From Deltaproteobacteria bacterium (GTDB taxonomy: Bacteria > Desulfobacterota_B > Binatia > UBA9968): a DNA stretch of 10,020 bases. The stretch covers positions 1 through 10,020 of the forward strand of contig VBKY01000492.1 of the NCBI GenBank assembly GCA_005879255.1, given 5' to 3'. Of this stretch, positions 6,901 to 10,020 are shown piece by piece. Within the stretch, counting starts at the first letter, position 1. Every line of letters begins with the position of its first letter. Made by a program: the position numbers and the translations under genes. The notes under the pieces are model-generated. The model made no database searches and had not been told where the DNA came from. It saw nothing but the letters and a program-made list of their open reading frames with translations.

Positions 6901-8490
6901 AGTGCGGAAGCTCCTGTCCGCCGTAGCTCACCACTTGGCCGAATATTTATTGACCGAAAAACTCTTCATGTTCATGACCTCGCGGCCGAGCTCGAAACGG
7001 AATACCCAGATTCGAGAGCGGCTCAGCAGCGCTTTGGCCATCGGACAATTCTCGGCACACCGCTACTGCGAGAGGGTGTCCCTCTGGGCGTGATCGGGCT
7101 TCGCCGAACGGAGGTGCGACCTTTCACCGACCGGCAGATCAAGTTGCTTGAGACTTTTGCTTCTCAGGCGGTCATCGCCATTGAGAACGTGCGATTGTTT
7201 AAAGAATTGGATGAGCGAACCAACCAATTGACACGCTCGGTGGGGGAGCTCAAGGCGCTCGGCGAAGTCGGTCAAGCGGTAAGCTCCACGCTCGATCTCG
7301 AAGCCGTGCTGACGAGCATCGTTTCCCATGCGGTCCAGCTGAGCGGCACCGACGGCGGGGCGATTTACGAATACGACGAGCCCTCCGAAGAGTTTCTTCT
7401 GCGCGCGACCGATCATATGGAGGAGGAACTCATCAATGCGCTTCGTGCCAATCCACCTCGGCTGGGAGATGGAGTGGTCGGGCGGGCGGCGGCGAGCCGT
7501 GAACCGGTGCAGGTTCCCAATATCCTCGAAGAGCGCGCTTACGCGCCGCGCATGCGCGAGATGCTGGAGCGCTTCGGTTTCCGTGCCAGCCTAGCCGTTC
7601 CCTTGTTACGCGAAGACCGCATCATCGGCGGCTTGGTTGTGCGGAGAAAATCCACCGGCGAGTTTCGTCCCGAAGTGATCGATCTTTTGAAAACCTTCGC
7701 GACCCAGTCGGTCCTGGCGATTCAAAACGCACGGCTGTTCCGTGAGATCGAGGATAAGAGTCGGCAGATCGAGGCCGCCAACCGACATAAGTCTGAGTTC
7801 CTCGCCAACATGTCACACGAGCTGCGCACGCCGCTTAACGCCATCATTGGCTTCTCTGAAGTCTTGGGCGAGCGACTGTTCGGCGAGCTAAACGCCAAAC
7901 AAGCCGAATACACCGACGACATCCTCACCTCCGGCCGCCATCTTTTATCCCTCATCAATGAGATTCTCGATCTCTCCAAGGTCGAGGCAGGCCGCATGGA
8001 GCTGGAGCTGGCTGCGTTCGATCTTCCCTTGGCTATAGACAACGCTCGCACCTTTGTGCGCGAGCGCGCTACAAAGCACGGCATCACACTAGACGTTACG
8101 GTTGACGACCGTCTTGGCGATTTCGTTGGTGATGAGCGGAAGATCAAGCAGATACTTCTTAACCTGCTTTCCAACGCGGTGAAGTTTACCCCGGAGGGAG
8201 GACGGATTGAAATGAAAGCCAGGCAGGCTGACGGCTCGGTGGAAATCTCAGTCAGTGACACCGGCATCGGAATCGCCGCGGAGGACCAGCCAAAGATCTT
8301 CGAGGAATTTCGCCAGGTAGGCGCCGACTATGCGCACAAGAGTGAGGGGACGGGACTAGGGTTAACCTTAGCAAAGAAGTTCGTCGAGCTACACGGGGGG
8401 AGAATTTGGGTAGAGAGCGAGGTGGGCAAAGGCTCGGCGTTTACCTTTAGCTTGCCGATCGCGCCCTCATCTCTGCCCGCGAGAGGATAA
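4000..8490 (+). CDS. Soluble hybrid-length sensor histidine kinase with seven tandem GAF domains
   Basis: This 1496-residue protein starts with a basic N-terminus and a coiled-coil segment (RGREIKELRRDLQARNRDL). Seven GAF sensor domains follow, about residues 48-217, 228-397, 403-572, 579-742, 750-903, 909-1078 and 1088-1255. Most end in a near-identical stretch: TPLLREGVPIG, RRTEVRPFTEKQIKLLETFA then QAVIAIENVRLF. The C-terminus is a complete kinase: HisKA with phosphoacceptor His1273 in NMSHELRTPLN, then HATPase_c with N-box NLLSNAVKF (1388-1396), G1 DTGIGI (from Asp1420), F-box IFEEF and G2 GTGLGL (1450-1455). There is no signal peptide, membrane helix or receiver domain, so it is a cytoplasmic sensor that must phosphorylate a separate regulator not in this window. 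GAF domains bind small ligands or chromophores; none here can be assigned a ligand. It lies between the binding-protein and permease genes of an ABC importer, 27 bp before permease 1. Confidence 0.96.
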   Translation: MPSTKRPQSKPRRLSLKDAYVKRGREIKELRRDLQARNRDLTEALEQQTATSEILRVIASSPAKLQSVLDVVAENAARLCDARDAVISRVDSDRHSRTMASHGSIPVPREIVQASPLTRGTPAGRAFLDRKTIHVHDLAAELDTEFPESKIRQQFSGSRTILATPLLREGVAIGTMVIRRTEVRPFTEKQIKLLETFADQAVIAIENVRLLQELQARNRDLTEALEQQTATSEILRVIASSPTDIQPVLDVVAENAARLCDANDALIVRIDGNSLKAAAHCGPVPAPGFGLPTSLGQPVTRGWPVGRAIVDRETVHVHDLAASIETEFPDSKVLQERIGTRTALATPLLREGVPIGAIFIRRTEVRPFTEKQIALLKTFADQAVIAIENVRLFQELTESLERQTATSEILGVIASSPTDLQPVLDTMAENAARLCNATDAMILRVDNDMFQAVAFYGPMPVSERDQPRPIDRGLIPGRAIVDRQTIHIHDLAAESADELPAPHARSRGIRTALATPLLREGLPIGAIFIRRTEVRPFSDKQIKLLKTFADQAVIAIENVRLFQEVEERNAELREALEHQTATAEVLGIISRSPTDVQPVLDAIVESAARVCGIDDVVLRLRERNSMLLRAHFGSVPIPVGVVELDIDEPWIRWVREHGALHVPDARAQNEFPMLGSGGSARTFLVVPLRQQGEFVGTLAARRTEVRPFTPAQIKLIETFANQAVIAIENVRLFKELQERNRDLTEALEQQTATSEILRVIASSPTDIQPVLDVVAENAARLCDATDAVIHRIDGDKLRSGARYLTSIDRGSIPGRTVIDRRTLHIHDLAAEPEDDFLAPFARSLGVRTVLTTPLLREGIPIGTIHIRRMEVRLFTEKQIKLLETFAAQAVIAIENVRLFKELKESLEQQTATSEILGVIASSPTDIQPVLNVVAENAARLCEATNAQIFRFDGNVLRLVANYGGISASAEAPVRRSSPLGRIFIDRKTLHVHDLAAELETEYPDSRAAQQRFGHRTILGTPLLREGVPLGVIGLRRTEVRPFTDRQIKLLETFASQAVIAIENVRLFKELDERTNQLTRSVGELKALGEVGQAVSSTLDLEAVLTSIVSHAVQLSGTDGGAIYEYDEPSEEFLLRATDHMEEELINALRANPPRLGDGVVGRAAASREPVQVPNILEERAYAPRMREMLERFGFRASLAVPLLREDRIIGGLVVRRKSTGEFRPEVIDLLKTFATQSVLAIQNARLFREIEDKSRQIEAANRHKSEFLANMSHELRTPLNAIIGFSEVLGERLFGELNAKQAEYTDDILTSGRHLLSLINEILDLSKVEAGRMELELAAFDLPLAIDNARTFVRERATKHGITLDVTVDDRLGDFVGDERKIKQILLNLLSNAVKFTPEGGRIEMKARQADGSVEISVSDTGIGIAAEDQPKIFEEFRQVGADYAHKSEGTGLGLTLAKKFVELHGGRIWVESEVGKGSAFTFSLPIAPSSLPARG
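4141..7200 (+). repeat. Coding tandem repeat: GAF domain units 1-6 within the kinase gene
   Basis: The codons for the QTAT(S/A)E(I/V)L entry motif recur at 4141, 4681, 5206, 5734, 6247 and 6724, giving unit lengths of 540, 525, 528, 513 and 477 bp. Units 1, 2 and 5 are alike at DNA level around the entry motif (for example CTGCGCGTGATCGC or CTGCGCGTCATCGC followed by the SSP codons). Unit boundaries also share GATCGCCATTGAGAACGT-like DNA. Unit 4 is the most divergent of the six and more GC-rich at its start. A seventh GAF domain (about 7261-7740) is clearly a different lineage. The similarity implies internal duplication followed by exchange between units. Confidence 0.85.
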
Positions 8491-8517
8491 GGGCACTCGA
8501 TCGCTATTGAGCCAATT

Positions 8518-9264
8518 ATGTCCGAAAGCACTAGACTCACGGCTTGGCGTCTGGGTTTTATTCTAGGTGCGCTGGCAATCGTCGAAGCTTCGGTGCGCGC
8601 CGGCTGGATCAGCACCTTCTTCCTCGCCGCGCCCACTCGCGCGGTCATTGTGCTATGGGATCAGCTACTTTACGGCAACGCTCTTGTCTTGACCGGTATC
8701 ACGCTCTTCGAGATCGCGGCATGTCTAGTGATCGCCACGGTGTTCGGTGTTTTCGCTGGCTTTCTCCTGTGGCGTTACAAACTCATCGGCACAAGCTACG
8801 AAATGCCGCTGGCGGCGCTGTTCTCTTCCCCGGTCATTCTCGCCTATCCGATTTTCCTCGTCACCTTCGGCCGCAGCAGCGCTGCCGTGATCGCGCTCTC
8901 GTCTATCTTCGGACTGATTCCGATCATCATGAATACTAAAGGCGCCTTTCAAAACGTCAATCCGATCCTGCTGCAGGTCGGCGCCAGTATGAATCTTACC
9001 GGCAAGCAGATGTTTCGGCACATTCTCGTTCCCGCCGTGGCACCGACGATCTTCAGCGGTTTTCGCCTCGCGCTCACTTACATCCTCAAGTCCGTGTTAG
9101 GACTCGAATACGTGGCGCAAGTCGGCGGCGTCGGCATGTGGCTTTCCGACGCGGCGTTCAAGTTTGAAGTCGAAGAGGTTTACGCCGGCTTGTTCGGCAC
9201 GATTACTCTCTCGATCCTGTTTCTCTATCTGATCAACCGCAGCGAAGTCCTGGTTCGGAAGTGA
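8518..9264 (+). CDS. NitT/TauT-type ABC transporter permease 1 (BPD_transp_1)
   Basis: This is a 248-residue inner-membrane permease of the SsuC/TauC class. Hydrophobic segments are at about residues 12-27, 56-85, 97-117, 121-138, 174-196 and 224-240. The cytoplasmic coupling loop that docks on the ATPase is at about 153-173 (QVGASMNLTGKQMFRHILVP). Against the family pattern EAA-x3-G-x9-I-x-LP it reads Q-V-G and has Asn159 where the invariant Gly is expected, so the loop is degenerate although the VP anchor remains. The C-terminal part LEYVAQVGGVGMWLSDAAFKFE fits the family. It begins 27 bp after the kinase stop with no strong ribosome site before ATG 8518, and its own stop is 2 bp before the next permease start. 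It is probably one half of a heterodimeric channel. Confidence 0.92.
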   Translation: MSESTRLTAWRLGFILGALAIVEASVRAGWISTFFLAAPTRAVIVLWDQLLYGNALVLTGITLFEIAACLVIATVFGVFAGFLLWRYKLIGTSYEMPLAALFSSPVILAYPIFLVTFGRSSAAVIALSSIFGLIPIIMNTKGAFQNVNPILLQVGASMNLTGKQMFRHILVPAVAPTIFSGFRLALTYILKSVLGLEYVAQVGGVGMWLSDAAFKFEVEEVYAGLFGTITLSILFLYLINRSEVLVRK

Positions 9265-9266
9265 CG

Positions 9267-10020
9267 ATGAACAGCGCACCGCAACATTCGCCGTCCCTTG
9301 CGGCGCAGATTCAAACGCCCCTAGGCGTGCAAGCGCTCACGTTATTGTTGGTTGTCGCAACCTGGGAATTCATAGGCCGCACGGGCCTGCTCTTTCCAGA
9401 GCTCTTTCCATCAACGTTCGAGATCCTGCAATCGCTTTGGACCTACGTCACCACGCCGGTGATGATTCCGCATATCAAAGCGAGCCTTTACGAAGTCGGC
9501 GGCGCCATCGCGATCGCCGCTTTGCTCGGCATCCCGCTAGGAATCCTCTGGGGCAGCAAGCAAAGCTGGATGGAAATCGTCGAGCCGCTGATACTCTACG
9601 CCGCGGTGGTGCCGAAGATCGTCATCTTTCCCGTTTTCATTTTGTTCTTGGGCATCGACGTACACTCCAAGCTCGCCGTCGGCGCCATCGCCGCTTTCTT
9701 TCCGATCTCGCTGCTGACCATCGCCGGCATGCGCGAAGTGAAAAAAGTCTACGTCGACGTCGCCCGCACCATCGGCGTCACGCCGGCAAAGATCGCCACC
9801 CATGTCTATCTGCCCGCCATCGCCGGCCAAGTTTTCACCGGAATTCGAATCGGCATGGGCGCGGCGGTCACCGGCGCGCTGCTCGCAGAGACCAAGATCG
9901 CCAAGGCAGGACTGGGATTCATGATCGTCGAATACTACGGCCAATTCCGCATCGCCGACATGTACTCGCTGCTGCTGTTTATTTTTATCCTCGCCTCACT
10001 GGCCAATTGGGCGATGAAAT
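9267..10020 (+). CDS. NitT/TauT-type ABC transporter permease 2, 3' partial
   Basis: The frame from ATG 9267 is open to the right edge (251 complete codons, no stop), so the gene continues outside. GGAAG (9257-9261), inside the permease 1 gene, gives a 5-base spacing, and only 2 bases separate the two genes, suggesting coupled translation. Hydrophobic segments occur at about residues 20-37, 72-95, 105-130, 136-153 and near the visible end (SLLLFIFILASLANW). The coupling loop is close to canonical: DVARTIGVTPAKIATHVYLP from Asp164, with the conserved Gly and LP in place. It ends in AGLGFMIVEYYGQF, typical for TauC/SsuC-like permeases. It belongs to the same family as permease 1 but differs clearly in sequence, so the pair is not a recent tandem duplicate. 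Few residues should be missing at the C-terminus. Confidence 0.94.
   Translation, partial: MNSAPQHSPSLAAQIQTPLGVQALTLLLVVATWEFIGRTGLLFPELFPSTFEILQSLWTYVTTPVMIPHIKASLYEVGGAIAIAALLGIPLGILWGSKQSWMEIVEPLILYAAVVPKIVIFPVFILFLGIDVHSKLAVGAIAAFFPISLLTIAGMREVKKVYVDVARTIGVTPAKIATHVYLPAIAGQVFTGIRIGMGAAVTGALLAETKIAKAGLGFMIVEYYGQFRIADMYSLLLFIFILASLANWAMK

Overview
The window is a bacterial chromosomal or metagenomic segment of moderately high GC content. All convincing genes are on the + strand. The proteins and the intergenic repeat (CGAAATC-type heptamers in inverted array) resemble what is common in uncultured, large-genome soil or sediment lineages such as Desulfobacterota-like, Binatota, Methylomirabilota/Rokubacteria or Tectomicrobia. 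That placement is an impression from general knowledge, not a database result.

Left part (1-1670): accessory DNA that looks like a decayed defence or mobile-element region. It holds the 3' part of a radC gene that enters from the left edge and has lost about 11 residues at its metal-binding motif. Next is an orphan C-terminal stub of a type I restriction subunit, HsdR, and then an intact gene for a four-helix-bundle 'suffix' protein, a family often found beside type I restriction-modification genes.

Middle and right part (1765-10020): a NitT/TauT-type ABC importer with all four parts in one direction. These are an ATPase (1765-2565), a secreted substrate-binding protein (2578-3576) and two different permeases (8518-9264 and 9267 to beyond the right edge). 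Between the binding protein and the first permease lie about 420 bp of inverted, heptamer-rich repeat DNA and a 1496-residue soluble sensor histidine kinase (4000-8490). The kinase carries seven tandem GAF domains, then HisKA and HATPase_c domains.

How the parts may work together (inference): the binding protein captures an unknown small organic or anionic ligand and passes it to a heterodimeric permease powered by the ATPase. The kinase, only 27 bp upstream of permease 1, is likely co-transcribed with the permeases and may sense the ligand, its metabolite or the cell's redox/nutrient state. No response regulator is seen in the window. The repeat block after the binding-protein gene could form a strong RNA stem and uncouple expression of the upstream and downstream halves of the transporter operon.

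No tRNA, rRNA, CRISPR array, transposase or integrase was recognised. The most rewarding features are the embedded seven-GAF kinase with its mosaic repeat structure, the inverted heptamer repeat, and the decayed RadC/HsdR/four-helix cluster.
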